DNA from: Primulina eburnea
Lineage: Eukaryota; Streptophyta; Magnoliopsida; Lamiales; Gesneriaceae
Direction of reading: 5' to 3'
Assembly (NCBI RefSeq): GCF_022965805.1
Contig: NC_133101.1
Location: 20,369,054-20,433,053 of the forward strand
Length of the DNA stretch: 64,000 bases
Numbering within the stretch: position 1 is the stretch's first letter; each line of letters starts with the position of its first letter. Positions 22,059 to 33,768 of the stretch are shown here, piece by piece. The position numbers were made by a program, and so were the translations under genes. Under the pieces are notes generated by a model. It saw only the letters and a list, made by a program, of their open reading frames with translations, did not search any database and was not told where the DNA came from.

Positions 22059-22713
22059 TGATACCCCAATAAGGATTCGGGTCTTCGTTAACCCGGTTTA
22101 TTACTTGGATAGTCCGGATCAAAAGCCACTTGCCGGGTACTCTCCTCAAACACCCTGGTATTACGCCTCTTCCCGGGCAATCATCTTTGCAACCCGGGCT
22201 CTCGAGCCAATAGCCGGGATCTCAAGCAAACACCAGGGTACCCTACTACCCGGGTCACCTCGAGAATTACACCATACTTGAGTGTGATTGATACATGTCG
22301 TCCAATCTGTCAGAACCACTTGGGCTTGGAGTGTCCTAGTAGTTATCAGAAGTTACAAGTATGGGTAGCCTACTTGCCATACTTAGTAGGTGGCACGAGG
22401 ATCGAGGTACCTATCCCATTTTTCTACTATAAATAGCAGGTATTAATGTTATTTATAGATTCTAAAATCTTTGAACTTTCAAGCACTTACATATTTTCTC
22501 TCGAATATTGCTTGTGTTCATTTAAAATTTACTGACTTAAGTATCGGAGTGGCTACGCCGGATACCAGTCCGGCACCCATTCATGAGTTCTTTTCTTAGT
22601 TGCAGGTTTTGCTGCATCAACTATCTTCAATCAAATTCCTAAAAACTATAAATTACTGATTTGATCCGTTGGAGTCCCTTACCCGGCTCATCCATTTCAA
22701 CGAGTTCACATCA
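22059..22713 (+). repeat. E2 3' LTR
   Basis: 655 bp, TGATACCCC to TTCACATCA, same length as the 5' LTR, with about 47 hand-counted substitutions. Confidence 0.95.
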
Positions 22714-22718
22714 GGACC
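22714..22718. other. E2 target site duplication, right
   Basis: GGACC, identical to 11997-12001. Confidence 0.95.
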
Positions 22719-23103
22719 CAACACATATCCATGCCAAATGCATGTATATTTTAGGATTTGAGTTATGAGGTAGAACACTCATGCCATGTATTTATCCATT
22801 AGCAATCACAAAGGGGGCCACGAACATGTTATGGAGAGTGTTAAGGCGTGTAGATGAGAGCATAGTGGTATGCATGTAGCGGAGGGAGTCCATGTGTAAA
22901 ATTAAATTATATATCAAAAATTATATAATTAATCCCACCACATAAAATACATATCTATAATTTTTTTTATCACACATATTATAAATCAATATCATTCAAT
23001 CATCTAATATCAGCATCAAACGACACTGAATTCTATACATATACACCTACACAACTTGAGTACTCATTAAGTTTTTCCATTCTTGAAAATTATCATTCAA
23101 AAT

Positions 23104-23294
23104 GGCCTTAAAATTAAAATAATAAAAACACAAAATAAGCTTATTAAAAAAATTCAAAAATAAAAAAGGTGCTCAAATAAATAGAGACGTGTGTTAATAT
23201 ATATGGCCTTAAAATTAAAATAATAAAAACACAAAATAAGCTTATTAAAAAAATTCAAAAATAAAAAAGGTGCTCAAATAAATAGAGACGTGTG

Positions 23295-23305
<11 letters not shown>
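23104..23305. repeat. Perfect 101-bp tandem duplication
   Basis: Two copies (23104-23204 and 23205-23305) of a unit starting ggccttaaaattaaaataat and ending in gtgtgttaatatatat appear identical by eye, which suggests a recent duplication. The second copy runs into the (TA)n tract. Confidence 0.95.

Positions 23306-23361
<56 letters not shown>
23298..23361. repeat. (TA)n microsatellite
   Basis: About 30 TA units without interruption. Confidence 0.98.
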
Positions 23362-23366
<5 letters not shown>

Positions 23367-23887
23367 CCCAGAAATATTTTCATAATCCCATAATGAATTA
23401 TTTGTACAGGTTGAAAATTACATACAATTAAGTTCATGCTTGGTGGATCATGCCATGCCTCTCTTTTACGGCATGATTGTTGATGCCGCGACCTATTAAT
23501 TAGGTCTTGGACTTTAACGACTTAACATTATTTGTGGAAGATTAATAAAATTTAATTTAATTTTTTGTTTGGAATAAATTAATATTTGTCTCCTACATTC
23601 TCTTGAATATTATATAAAAAATAATATACAAAATTAAGATGAGTGGTGGTTGACGATATGGTCCCGGTAACTGAAATTCAATATTGAATTTTAAAATAAA
23701 ATATGTTATTTAAATCTGAAGAATTTTATATATTCGGTGTATCAATTTCCCTACTTAAAAGTGTTTGACTTAGTTTATAACTCTTAAAATAATTTATGAG
23801 TTGATTATGGCTAACAATAATTTTTTAAAACATGGTTAAGTGGAATAAATGTGAAAAACAAATCTCTCCAAATCACTTTTGCTTGTG

Positions 23888-23930
23888 TTCCCACATCGAG
23901 TATTTGAAAAAATAATTTGTTCTTTATAAA
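23888..23930 (+). promoter_or_regulatory. USE + TATA promoter of 7SL-like copy A
   Basis: TTCCCACATCG (23888-23898) matches the plant upstream sequence element RTCCCACATCG at 10 of 11 positions. TATAAA starts at 23925, leaving 26 bases between them. In plants a spacing of about 25 marks RNA polymerase III snRNA-type promoters, while about 33-34 marks Pol II. Confidence 0.8.
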
Positions 23931-23952
23931 TCAGTTTCAATCGGTCTCGTTT

Positions 23953-24240
23953 GCCGGACTTGGTTGCGAGGGTATGTAACCTTAGAGGGGGCAATAAGGT
24001 CTAGGGGAGTTGACACGTGAACACTATCTTCTTAGAGTTTGGTTGAGACAATATCATTAGCCAGGGTCTGCCTTGGAGATGGCTTCGGCCATTTGAAGAT
24101 AGCTTCTGTGGCGCCCCAGTGCATCACAGGGTTACGATTATTCGATGTCTATCCTTAACTGTTGGCTTGACAGAGCAGCAACGGCTATCTTAGTTTCGCC
24201 TACTCTCCGGTGTTTCACCACATCATTCCGACCTTGACCT
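23953..24240 (+). ncRNA. 7SL-like signal recognition particle RNA gene, copy A
   Basis: The RNA would target secretory ribosomes to the ER as the SRP scaffold. It starts 28 bases after the TATA box with gccggacttggttgcgag, then the Alu-domain-like tgtaac and gagggggca, later ccagggtctgccttggagat, ggcttcggcca, tctgtggcgccccagtgcat and agagcagcaacgg. Length about 290, close to plant 7SL (about 300). A T5 Pol III terminator follows at 24240-24244. I see no GGAA-type tetraloop in the expected helix 8 around agagcagc, so this could be a degenerate copy. The call rests on remembered features of plant 7SL and on the promoter; a covariance-model search is needed to confirm it. Confidence 0.65.
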
Positions 24241-24244
24241 TTTT
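24240..24244 (+). terminator. Pol III T5 terminator of copy A
   Basis: TTTTT directly after ccgaccttgacc, at the expected end of the RNA. Confidence 0.6.
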
Positions 24245-24433
24245 ATGATGTTTGCGCGGATTGTATGTTCTTTTTTCTTTAGTTTGGTGTGTATTATGAA
24301 CATGATTCTTTGTTATTGTCCTTGTATAATTGTCAGATATTCATGTGATCTTCCTCGTCCATATGTCATCCACTGAAGTATTTGATCCAAATCGGTTCAT
24401 GCATGCATCCATTTGGATTATTTTATTTATATT

Positions 24434-25116
24434 TGATGGTGATCCGAGCGAATCGGTTGAGCTGGGTTGAGGCAATTCACCGGATGATGATTTAAGTGTT
24501 GTGTTTAGAAAAGTAAGCAAGTAAATACAATTTGGGATCAAATTATTTCTCTGTAATATGGCTTCAACTATAACCTGCAGACAATGAAATGAACTCGTGA
24601 ATTGACGTCTGAGCAGTGTCCGGCGTAGCCACTCCGAAGCTTAAGTCAGCAGGTGAAGAAGAGTAAAATGGTTGTATGTGGTGATATAAGTGAGTGCTTG
24701 AGAGTTCAAAATTTCAGAATCTATAAATGAGAAGTATACCTGCTATTTACAGGAGGAAATCCCATTATTAACTTGTTTTCATTGCCCACCTGCTAAGTAT
24801 GGTAAGATCGCTACCCAGACCTTGCTTCTGATGACTTCTCTGACACGACAAATCCATGTAGTTCTGACAGTAATGATTGGCAAGCATAAAGTAGCTCATA
24901 CTAATACACTTGAGAGTGGTACGCTTCTCGAGGTAACCCGGGTAGAAAGTTTCTTGAACTTGCATGAGTGCCTGCGCTCCTGATTGCCTGGAGGGAAAAT
25001 ATCCTGGGTAACTCCCTGCTCGGTTGCTAAAGAAAATACTATGCATATTGAATTCGATTTGGGCTATCCATTTAGTTTCCCGCGTCATCCATGACCGGGG
25101 CTTTTATGGGGTATCA
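24434..25116 (-). repeat. E3 3' LTR
   Basis: On the minus strand it runs from TGATACCCC (25116) to CACCATCA (24434), 683 bp. It shares ggagtggctacgccgga and other blocks with the E2 LTR. Confidence 0.8.
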
Positions 25117-25537
25117 CCACCCATCTCTTAAATAGTCGGGCTAGAGTCTTACACCTGTCCCGATCAGTCACGCTTGGGCTTCAATAGAAAGTTAACTAAT
25201 TCCAGATTATAAAAGCATCGGGGACTTCAAATATCTCAAAGATGGGATGAGGTGTCGGGAGCTTCAATCTCCCGAACTCTGAATAAGATGCTGGGGCCTC
25301 ATGTCTCTCGGATTTTGAATATTTTGTCGTTTAGTATTCTCGGGCAGTTGAAGTGATGTCATGATGACCTTCGTCCTAGAATTCCTACGGTCCGAAACTT
25401 TTCGTACTCCGAGAATTTGATAAGTCTGACGCTTCGATATCCGTGCACGTCTTTTCATATACATGCACAATTTCCAAGATGCATCCTAACCGTCCGATTC
25501 AACTTCAAATCAACGGTTTAGATCAACTCCCTCTTTC
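25117..25537. other. E3 upstream region of antisense gene
   Basis: Starts with the polypurine motif (CCACCCATC on plus) and continues with diverged counterparts of E2 21640-22046. No gene is seen. Confidence 0.5.
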
Positions 25538-25545
25538 TATATATA
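25538..25545 (+). promoter_or_regulatory. TATA box of the E3 antisense gene
   Basis: TATATATA 168 bases before the ATG at 25706, matching the arrangement in E2. Confidence 0.6.
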
Positions 25546-25705
25546 ATAACACACCATCTTCATTTGTCACTTTTCAAAATTCAAATTCTCTCAAATCCTC
25601 TCCTACTTCCGCAGCGCAGTGCCTCCCTAGCTCTGGCGATCTTCAACCACTGTCACCTTCATCTCCGATCTATTTATGTAAGTCCCTTCTTTATTTTCTT
25701 AAAAA

Positions 25706-26144
25706 ATGTCAAACTTTACCTTCTCCACCTCAGGAGCAAATGCGCGAGGCTCGCCTAGTGACGAGTCCACTACGATGCGCTTCGATTCAACCCCTTCTCC
25801 TCCCTCCGCACGTTTTCCAACCCAACCCCCTAAAAAACCCAAATCCCAACAATCCAAACCCTCCTCTTCTGGTCCTCCCCGAGCTCTGAAAAAGAGCAAA
25901 GGTAAGGATAAAGCCCGAGCTCCCTCCCCACCCCAATCTGAGACTCCATGAGTTCCCTAGTTCGCTTCAATGAGTAACACTCTATGCTCGGGAGCGGACG
26001 AGGAGCTTAGGACTCTCGAATCTATCCATTCTATTTTTCCAATTTTGATACCTGGCCCTTCTGATAGGGCAGACAGCCCCCCTCCCGGCTTTACCACTTT
26101 CTTCCGGGACCAAGTCAGAAATGGTCTCCGGTTCCCCATCCCCC
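25706..26144 (+). pseudogene. E3 antisense gene, N-terminal part
   Basis: It is the counterpart of E2 exon 1: MSNFTFSTSGANARGS, a Ser/Pro-rich stretch, then (after stops at 25949 and close by) GADEELRTLESIHS, RADSPPPG and FRDQVRNGLRFPIPL, where E4 cuts it. It shows the Transposase_28-like core in frame where E2 has a frameshift. The gene runs opposite to the element's own gag-pol direction. Confidence 0.75.
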
Positions 26145-28713
26145 TGTAACATCTACTCATTTAAAAAGTGCGTAAATTTTTTTAAAAAGCTCGCATTCCC
26201 GAAATAACATTTAAAATAATCGTATATTAGCTGAAAATAAAAATAACGCAGTTTAAAATAATCAACATCATCCAATGTCAAATGTAAACATGTACGAGTA
26301 AAAACGTAATATCATCAACGTATAAAAATGTTTAACTCCTCCAAAAACTCATAAATCAAATGCGGAAAAACACGCGGTCCTCTGGTCATGTCATCGCACC
26401 AAGGCTGCCTGCTCAGAGTTCAAAGCCACCAGTCCCCTCATCATCAAGCTCGCCTGCATCACACATGCCTAGTGAGTCTAAAGACTCAGCACACCTGTAC
26501 CAGTAATAAGAAGTACATATATATGGCACACAACAGTGAAAAATATTATACTCAACATATCTTTCATGAATATAAAAGCATAACGTAAACGTGTCGTGTA
26601 AAATTATATCATGTCAAATCATTTCATCTCGTGTCATCATATACGTATAAATTTTCTTCTTAATTGAATTTCGGTTCATTAGTTGTGACTTTCGTATCAG
26701 CTCTATCGATGGTTCCATCTACGTATAACCACGGTACCCGGTGGCGGGGATATCAGCGACATCATTATCTGTCCACTGAGCCTTGGCCTCAGCTTATCAT
26801 ATCTCATGTCACAGTATACATATACATCGTCAATCACAACCAATTTCTGTCCTTCAAAAATAACATCATATTCACCACTTAATAAAAATGCATATACGTA
26901 ACTTTTTCTTTAAATCAAGCATGCGACGTATTTATCATAATTGCATAAAAATCATAAAAATGATGTATAAACATTTAAAATATCATAAATTTGTGCTGAG
27001 GGCGCTATCTTGACCAAAATCTCATCCCAGTTCAAAAATGACCATTTTGCACCTGAATACCCGAAAATTATCGTTTCACCCCTGGACCTCTAAAAGTGAC
27101 CCGAAGCTTACCAAACTCCTTAAAATGTCCCAAAACATTTTTAAAAGTGTCCCTAGACGTAATCTTGAGCCAATTCAGAACTTAACTGATTCGGTTTAAA
27201 ACTTGGACAGGGGTCCCGGTTTTAACCCGAATCGAACCGAAACTCAACCAAATTTCTCCCAACTTTTTATCATACCTAAAAACACTATTACGCTCCTAAA
27301 ACAATGTCACCAGGCCTCTAAAATAATGGCTGAAATTCCAGAAAGTAACATAATATTTCTGCCCTTCTTATTTGCACTCCATTACCCTCACCTTCCCAAA
27401 AACTCCCGTCCTAGCCTACCCCAATCGCACCAGACCTGAACTTGCCTACCATGGACCTATACCAGACGCTAAGCCACCCATCAGAAACAAGCCACCAGCC
27501 CCATGCACGTTACTAACAGCTAGGAACAGAGAAACACCAACAAGGCCCTACCGAGACCAACTCGTCTCTCTCTAGCTCGATCGCTAGTCCCCTAATTTCC
27601 AGCATGGTTTGAGACATTCTAGACCCTGAATCAAACCACCAGGTTCTGGTCCAGGGCTGGAGAAGTCCCTCGCACATCCGGAGTGGCAGGAAGGTGGATC
27701 GAATCTCCTCACACCTCACACCCGATCGACCATCATCGTTTTTCATCAAAACCCGGACAAGCTGCGCACACCAGCACCTAAACCTCTACAACCATGATCT
27801 GAACAGCCCCTTACCACCCTATTACAGCAGCCCCTTACACAAAAAACCAGACAAAAACATGAGCATCAACCAAAAGTTCAAAAGAAGCAAAGAAACCCGA
27901 AAACCTTGCAAGTTTATGATGGATCGAACAAGTTCATGCATACATTTAACACAACAGTAATATCAATGTATGTGATGCAAAAATAAAGGTAAATGCGTTC
28001 CTGATGATTTTTTTGCGCACAAACTCGAAGGAATGCACACCCGGGAAGAGATCTTGAGTTTGCGGAGAAAGAAACAACCGAATTGCCTTGATGATGCACC
28101 CACGAAGAGGCTGGTTAGTGGAGGGGTGGGTGGCTGAGTGAATAGGGAGTTACGTTTATGTTAAATGAGTTTTAGGTTTAATTAGTGTTAGTTAAATAGT
28201 TGGTAACTAGTTTAGAGGGGCCATAATTGCTAATTAAAAGTTAAAAAAAAAAAATTTAGGCCCAAAAAGCTTAAAATTAGGCCCAATACATCCAAACACA
28301 TTCTCGAAAATTATTTCATGTTGGAAAATTTTTCAAAATATTAGTCGAATCCTCAAAAAGTTTTTCGATTCGATAAAATGTACGTACCGTTAAAAATTAA
28401 AATCATTCGGGTAAAAATACCCAATAAATCCCATTTTTGAAAGATAAACTTAAAAACATCTTAAAATTAATTAATAAAAATTAATCGTGTAGTAAAAATA
28501 ATTTTCCTGAAAATTCTCCGGTCTCCGTTCCTCGTTTGAGCTTGAAATGCTCCTAGAAATCCTAATGCATGAACTTTTAAAATTTCATGAATTAAATCCT
28601 ACCATGCAATAATTATGCATAAAATGCATAAAAATAATTAAACTCATAATTTAAATAAAAAATCTTAGATTGTATGTATTCAGGTTACGTGAATTAAATT
28701 CCTGAACCTTACA
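26145..28713 (-). repeat. E4 3' LTR
   Basis: On the minus strand it starts TGTAAGGTTC at 28713 and ends GATGTTACA at 26145 (2569 bp). Shares weak similarity with the other chromovirus LTRs here around gcctgcatc...tagtgagtctaaagactcagc. Apparent long frames inside it have no recognisable protein. Confidence 0.85.
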
Positions 28714-28730
28714 ACTCTCCCCTCTTAAAT
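28714..28730 (-). other. E4 polypurine tract
   Basis: AAGAGGGGAGAGT on the minus strand just before the 3' LTR. Confidence 0.8.
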
Positions 28731-28779
28731 AAAATTCCGTCCTTGAAATTTGGAACGTACCTAATAACTCCGGATAGCA

Positions 28780-30130
28780 ACTCCTCATCTCGGTCTCGTT
28801 CTCCCAAGTAGCCTCCTCTCAGAATGATTCAGCCACTTGACCTTGACCATCTGGATCACCTTGTTCTGGAGCCTCTTCTCCTGCCTTTCCAAAATCTAAG
28901 TGGGTTTGCTCTTCGAATGATAGATGCGGTGTCAGCTGAAGTGGCTCATAGTTAAGTACATGTGAAGGATTCAACATGTACTTCCGCAGCATGGAGACGT
29001 GGAACACATTATGAACTCCTTCCAGATTCGGCGGTAAAGCAACTCTGTATGCGAGTGTCCCAAATCTCTCTAGGATCTCAAAGGATCCGATGACTTTAGG
29101 GCCGAGTTTACCCTTCTTCTCAAACCTAATCACACCCTTCATTGGTGCGACTTTCATAGAAACATGATCCCCTACAGCGAACTCGAGATCTGGCCGCCTC
29201 TGATCAGCATAACTCTTCTGACGGCTCTGTGCAGTCTTCATCCTGTCTCTAATCCTGGCCACTAGATCTGCTGTCTGTTTGACAATATCCAGACCAAACT
29301 CTGTTCTCTCTCCTGCCTCATCCCAATAAACTGGCGAACTACACTTTCTCCTATACAGTGCCTTGTATGGAGCCATACAGATCGATGCCTGATAACTGTT
29401 GTTGTATGTGAACTTCACAAGAGGTAACTTCGGCTCCCAGCTACCCTGGAAGTCGATCATGCAAGCTCGGAGTAGGTCCTATAGAATCTAAATCACCCTC
29501 TCTAACTGACCGTCTGTCTGAGGATAGAAGGCAGTGTTGAACAATAATTTAGTACCTAGCACCCGGTGGAGACTCTTCCAGAATGCAGACGTGAATATCG
29601 GGTCCCTGTCTGACACAATGGACACTGGAATCCCATGCAGTCTGACTATCTCTCTGATGTACAGCTCTGCATACTGAGTCATGGTGAATTTCTTCCTGTT
29701 CGGTAAGAAATGAGCTGATTTAGTGAGTCAATCAACAATCACCTAGATGGTATTGAATCCTCCAGTAGTACTCGGAAGCCCTGTCACAAAGTTCATAGTA
29801 ATATTCTCCCATTTCCACTCGGGAATAGGGAGTGGTCTCTGCTTCCCTGCAGGTCTCTGATGCTCTGCCTTAACCTGCTGACAAGTCAAACACTCGGAGA
29901 CGAATCACAGAATATCCCGTTTCATGCCCGGCCACAAATACAGAGTCTGTAAATCCTTATACATCTTCGTACACCCTAGATGGATGGAGTACGAGGTGTT
30001 GTTCGCCTCGCTCAAGATATCTGCTCGAAGGGAATCACTGTCAGGAACCCATAGGTGGTCCATATATCTGACTATGTTGTCCACAACTGTATAGAGTCTC
30101 TGGACCTTAGCCTCGTCCATCTGTCTCCAC
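28780..30130 (-). pseudogene. E4 integrase with chromodomain-like tail (broken)
   Basis: From high to low coordinates: the zinc-binding region (SYSIHLGCTKMYKDLQTLYLWP, 30120-29905), a core with [29 protein letters not shown] and DGQLERVI (29835-29488), and the C-terminal part QSRQKSYADQRRPDLEFAVG, GSFEILERFGTLAYRVALPP and NVFHVSMLRKY (29460-28819), then a frameshifted EEATWE chromodomain end. The first catalytic Asp of MDFV is Asn. Several stops interrupt the core. Confidence 0.85.
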
Positions 30131-30790
30131 TTCTGTCACTGCTCGTCAGAAGTCTGCCCTGTCCGAATTCTGTCTCTCAGAGTTGGCTGTACTGTCAGAG
30201 TAGTTTCTGCACTGCTACATGGGCAATCACTGCGTGCTTCCCGCTCAAAGCGTCTGCGACAACATTAGCCTTACGCGGATGGTAGCTAATGTCGCAATCA
30301 TAGTCCTTCACAAGCTCCAGCCACCTCCGCTCTCGTATATTCAGCTCCTTCTGTGCAAAGAATTACTTCAGACTCTTATGATCTGTGAAAATCATGTACT
30401 TCTCCCCTTAAAGATAGTGTCTCCAGATCTTCGAGGCAAACACCAATGCTGCTAGCTCGAGGTCATGAGTCAGATAGTTCTGCTCATGAACCTTCAGCTG
30501 TCTGGACGCATAGGCTATCACTATGTCTTGGTGCATCAGAACTGCGCCCAAACCAAGTTTAGATGCATCTGTATAGACTACAAACTCTCCCTGTCCTGAT
30601 GGCATAGATAGTACTGGTGCAGTGGTCAACACTAGCTTCAGTCTATCAAAGCTCTCCTGACACTCTGGTACCCAGATAAACTTGGCATTCTTCTTCGTCA
30701 AGGCGGTCATGGGCACCGCAATAGAGGAGAAGCCCTGGATGAACTTCCTGTAGTACCCTGCCAATCCCAAAAAGCTACGGATCTATGTCA
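30131..30790 (-). pseudogene. E4 RNase H (broken)
   Basis: [52 protein letters not shown] and [19 protein letters not shown] are read at 30770-30408. The following TDHKSLK segment is interrupted by a stop near 30410. Confidence 0.85.
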
Positions 30791-31275
30791 CACTCTTAGG
30801 AACTGGTCAATATCTGACTGTCTCTACCTTGCTGGGGTCGACCTCTATGCCATCCTGAGATACAATGTGGCCCAAGAATGCCACCCTGTCGAGCCAGAAC
30901 TCACACTTGCTGAACTTGGCATATAGTCGTCTATCCTATAGAGTCTGCAATACTGTCCTCAGATGCTGACTGTGCTCCTCCCTGCTCTTCGAATAGATCA
31001 GGATATCGTCAATAAAAACTACGACGAACTGATCCAAGTATGGCTGAAACACACGATTCATGAGATCCATGAAGATCGTTGGCGCGTTCATCAGACCGAA
31101 GGGCATCACCAAGAACTCATAGTTCCCGTAACGCATCCGGAAGGCTGTCTTATGCACATCTGACTCCCTCACTCTCAGCTGGTGGTATCCGGATCGAAGC
31201 TCTATCTTGGAGAACACAGATGCTCCCTAAAGCTGATCAAACAAATCATCGATCCTCGGTAACGGATACTTATTC
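30791..31275 (-). pseudogene. E4 reverse transcriptase, C-terminal half
   Basis: [35 protein letters not shown] and the catalytic [13 protein letters not shown] are seen at 31217-30936. The N-terminal half of RT is missing: sequence leaves the RT frame at about 31275, shortly after [13 protein letters not shown] (with a stop). Confidence 0.85.
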
Positions 31276-31813
31276 GTGTAATAAGTGTGTGTGTGTATGT
31301 TAAAGTGTGTGTGCGTGAGTTATAAAGTAAATTAGGGAATTGATTTGCTTAATTGCACCATTAACAATATTAATTAAAATATTAATTAAAAATATTAATT
31401 AAAAATGTTAATTCTCACTACTAAGCAAAGTCCCCTAATTTGAAATAAAATGCAAACTTGCTAAACTTTAAAAGTTTTAAAATCCTAAAATCACTAAATA
31501 AATAAATTAGGATTTTAAAATGCTAAAACTAAGTAAATCATTTAAAATGCTCCAATATTAATTAAAAATCAAATACCACATTTTAAAATCGCCAAAATCG
31601 TCGCCGGTCTCTTTTCCTCGATCCCGCATCGAATAATCATCTGAAACATGAAACTTAAGAAAATATTTTAACGTGCATCACATAAACATAACTTATTTGA
31701 AATAATGCAATTACACAAATTATGCATCACTAAAATCATTTTAAACTTAAATAAATAATTTAACAATTAAATAAATGTATGGGATATACGTGTACTGATT
31801 TTTTGGCTCTACA
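31276..31813. repeat. AT-rich LTR-like fragment
   Basis: Starts with a (GT)n-rich patch (gtgtgtgtgtatg) and then AT-rich DNA that ends in ttggctctaca. The gattt...ggctctaca and preceding atgcatcac/tatgcat layout resembles the starts of the chromovirus LTRs (cgggttctaca) seen on the minus strand elsewhere in the window. No gene. Confidence 0.4.
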
Positions 31814-32756
31814 ATTGGTTGGGTACTATCAGACTTGAGTTCTGACGTTCTTATTACTAAGGAGTTGATATTAAGAATGTAGCAACTGGGGTATTCTCAT
31901 ATAAGAACATGTTTAGTCCTGAATCACATTGAGATGTGAATCCACTGCTAATCGTATCAATGAGCCATTGAGGGCCACACAAGTACTAGCTTTCTAGATC
32001 ATATTGAGAAGTAAAATAGTTCAATATGTTGAACGACTAATAAAGGGGTTTATAAGCCCAAAGAAAATTAGAATTATGACTTCTATATAGGGAATGTAGC
32101 TTTTATTTTATGAAAGTGTTCCTAAATTAAAAGTTGGCTCAAATAAATAAGGTATTTGGAAATTGTAATTTTCATAAACTTTACTATGGACTAAATTAAT
32201 TAATTCAAGTGTTGAATTAATTAAACACTAGTGGACCTAGTAGAGTCCAAATAATTAACTTAATTCAACTGTTGAATTAATTAAATAACATTGGGTCTTG
32301 AAGAGTCCAATAGGATATACTCATTCAACTAGTGGGCTTGAGTGAAATCAAGTAAAGTTTAAATGGTCTCAAATTTATTTCAGATATTTAAAACAAAAGT
32401 CAATGGACTTTGTAATTGTTACAAGCCCAAATAAAATGCATCCTTGGGAGGTGAAGGGTTGGAGGCAACTTTTTCAATAAACAAGGCATGACATGCACAT
32501 GAAATTTTTTACTTTTCACACAACCAAGAAAATTTCCTCCCCTTCTCTCCTCACATGCTTTGGCCGAAATTCTCCCACATTTTCTCTACAATTTTTGCTT
32601 CTTCAATTGTTGAGGAAAGTATTCACTTCTCAAAGAAAAATCCTCTAATTTTTCTATTGTAAAATTAGAGGGGATCTTCCTAGTTGGTAGTGGGATTGAT
32701 TTTGAACAAGGAGTGCTCAAAGGAGGCTAGTAGATTTGTCTACCTTTCAAGAGCTA
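31814..32756 (+). repeat. Copia-type LTR-like fragment
   Basis: No ORF. The middle (atatagggaatgtagcttt), the repeated attaattaa...gagtccaa motifs and the ending (gtgctcaaaggaggctagtag...caagagctaac) look like LTR sequence of plant Copia elements from memory. Boundaries are uncertain, and it directly abuts Tat gag at 32757. Confidence 0.4.
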
Positions 32757-33695
32757 ACACCCTTAAGGTCCTCCAAGCCAAAACTGATAACTGCTTCGCT
32801 CCTCCTCATCCTTTCCACCTCCATGCAATCTCTTCTGCTCCTTGACTTTCGAGCCCGATTATAATCACCGTCAGTGGAACCTCCAGATATCATTTTTATC
32901 ACCCCAAGGCAGGGGTGAGGACTTGTTCCTCTCGGGCTCCGGCTTTCTTCTCCCCCTCGGGGCACTTCTAGAATATTCCCTGGCACTGGGCCCTGGCTGC
33001 AGAGCTGCCCAGTGTGGTATTCTCAGCTTTTTTCTTGGTGGATTGTGTCCCTGATCAAAGGGTGAGACATAATCTCTCTTCATTGTTATGTAATCATCAG
33101 TGTTGTGATGACACACTTTGTGAAGTGTGCAAAATCCCTTCTTCTCGGGCCTGGTAAATTGTTGAGATGGAAGCAAATCCCTACTACACTCTTGGACCTC
33201 CCTGTCCCGGGTAATCTTCAGGGGAACGTGATGAAAAAAATGCCCCGGGTTACCCCTTCTCTGTCCTCTCTCCTCGGGCTTAGATACCCGGTCTCCCCTC
33301 TCTCTCCTCACCGCCTCCCTTTTCTGTTGTTGCGCCTCCTCCATATTAATATATTTTTTTGCCTGGACCAGCAAATCTTCAAAGTCCCCAGGCGTCTTCT
33401 TTGTTAGTGATCGGAAAAATTTGCCCACCCTCATCCCCTGGGTGAATGCAGTTGTCTTAGTCTCAGGGCACAAGAAGGGACATCCAAAGCAACTCTGTTA
33501 AATCTTCATATATAAGCCCTCGGACTCTCCTCCGGGCCTTTTTTAATTTCAAAAAGATTAAATGCAGTCTTTTTGTACCTCTTGCTACTATTAAAATGGT
33601 GTAGAAACACCTTCTGAAAATTCTCAAAAGAATGGATACTCTGAGGGGCCAATCCCTCAAACCACCTTTGAGCCGAGTCAACCAGAGTGGTCAAC
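32757..33695 (-). pseudogene. Tat-like gag fragment
   Basis: On the minus strand: LVDSAQRWFEGLAPQSIHSF, KKTAFNLFEIKKGPEE (33694-33506), then TKTTAFTQGMRVGKFF, YINMEEAQQQKREAVRRER and the knuckle-like CTLHKVCHHNTDDY (33473-32871), in which the last Cys of the E2 motif is Tyr. It is close (roughly nine in ten bases) to 40427-41366. It may be the far part of E3. A frameshift near 33475 breaks it. Confidence 0.8.
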
Positions 33696-33768
33696 TAACT
33701 TTTTTTAGCAACGTTTTTTAGTGTACATATTTTTTATAATCAAAATATTATATCAATTAATATTATTA

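Larger units (their letters stand above)
12002..22713 (+). mobile_element. E2: complete Tat/Retand-like Ty3/gypsy element
   Basis: The element has two 655-bp LTRs, a perfect 5-bp target duplication (GGACC), a TGGCGCCGTCTGTGGGAA primer site, gag, protease, RT, RNase H and integrase on the plus strand, a block of 101-bp tandem repeats, and a long antisense gene before the 3' LTR. The antisense gene, the primer site and the RNase H of the NNEAEYEA type place it in the Tat branch. By hand I count about 47 substitutions and no length difference between the LTRs (about 7%), so it is an old insertion. All genes are interrupted by stops or frameshifts. Confidence 0.95.
22719..23886. other. AT-rich intergenic DNA upstream of 7SL-like copy A
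   Basis: The stretch 22846-22903 (gcatgtagcggagggagtcc) matches 38005-38060, and 23756 onward matches 38070 onward, so this is one arm of a duplicated block. Between the arms it carries the 101-bp tandem duplication and a (TA)n run. No protein gene is seen. Confidence 0.6.
24434..26144 (-). mobile_element. E3: Tat-like element related to E2, truncated
   Basis: In inverted orientation it has a complete LTR (24434-25116), the same polypurine motif, the upstream region of the antisense gene and the first part of that gene (plus strand). E4 interrupts it at 26145. It entered the duplicated block at 24433, since the uninterrupted relative at 38740-38765 continues past this point. Sequence distance to E2 is clearly larger than between the E2 LTRs. 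The Tat gag at 32757-33695 (minus) could be its far end beyond E4 and other insertions. Confidence 0.8.
26145..31275 (-). mobile_element. E4: Tekay/Del-like chromovirus, 3' half
   Basis: A 2.57-kb 3' LTR with TG...CA ends, a polypurine tract and pol from integrase back to the middle of RT are present on the minus strand. The element stops abruptly at about 31275 inside RT, so gag, protease and the 5' LTR are missing. The long LTR and the integrase ending in a chromodomain-like region point to the Tekay/Del branch. Pol has several stops and frameshifts. It sits inside E3. Confidence 0.85.

Noticed and set aside
27203..27960. Plus-strand ORFs in the E4 LTR
   Set aside because: Pro-rich low-complexity frames in a noncoding LTR with defined TG...CA borders.
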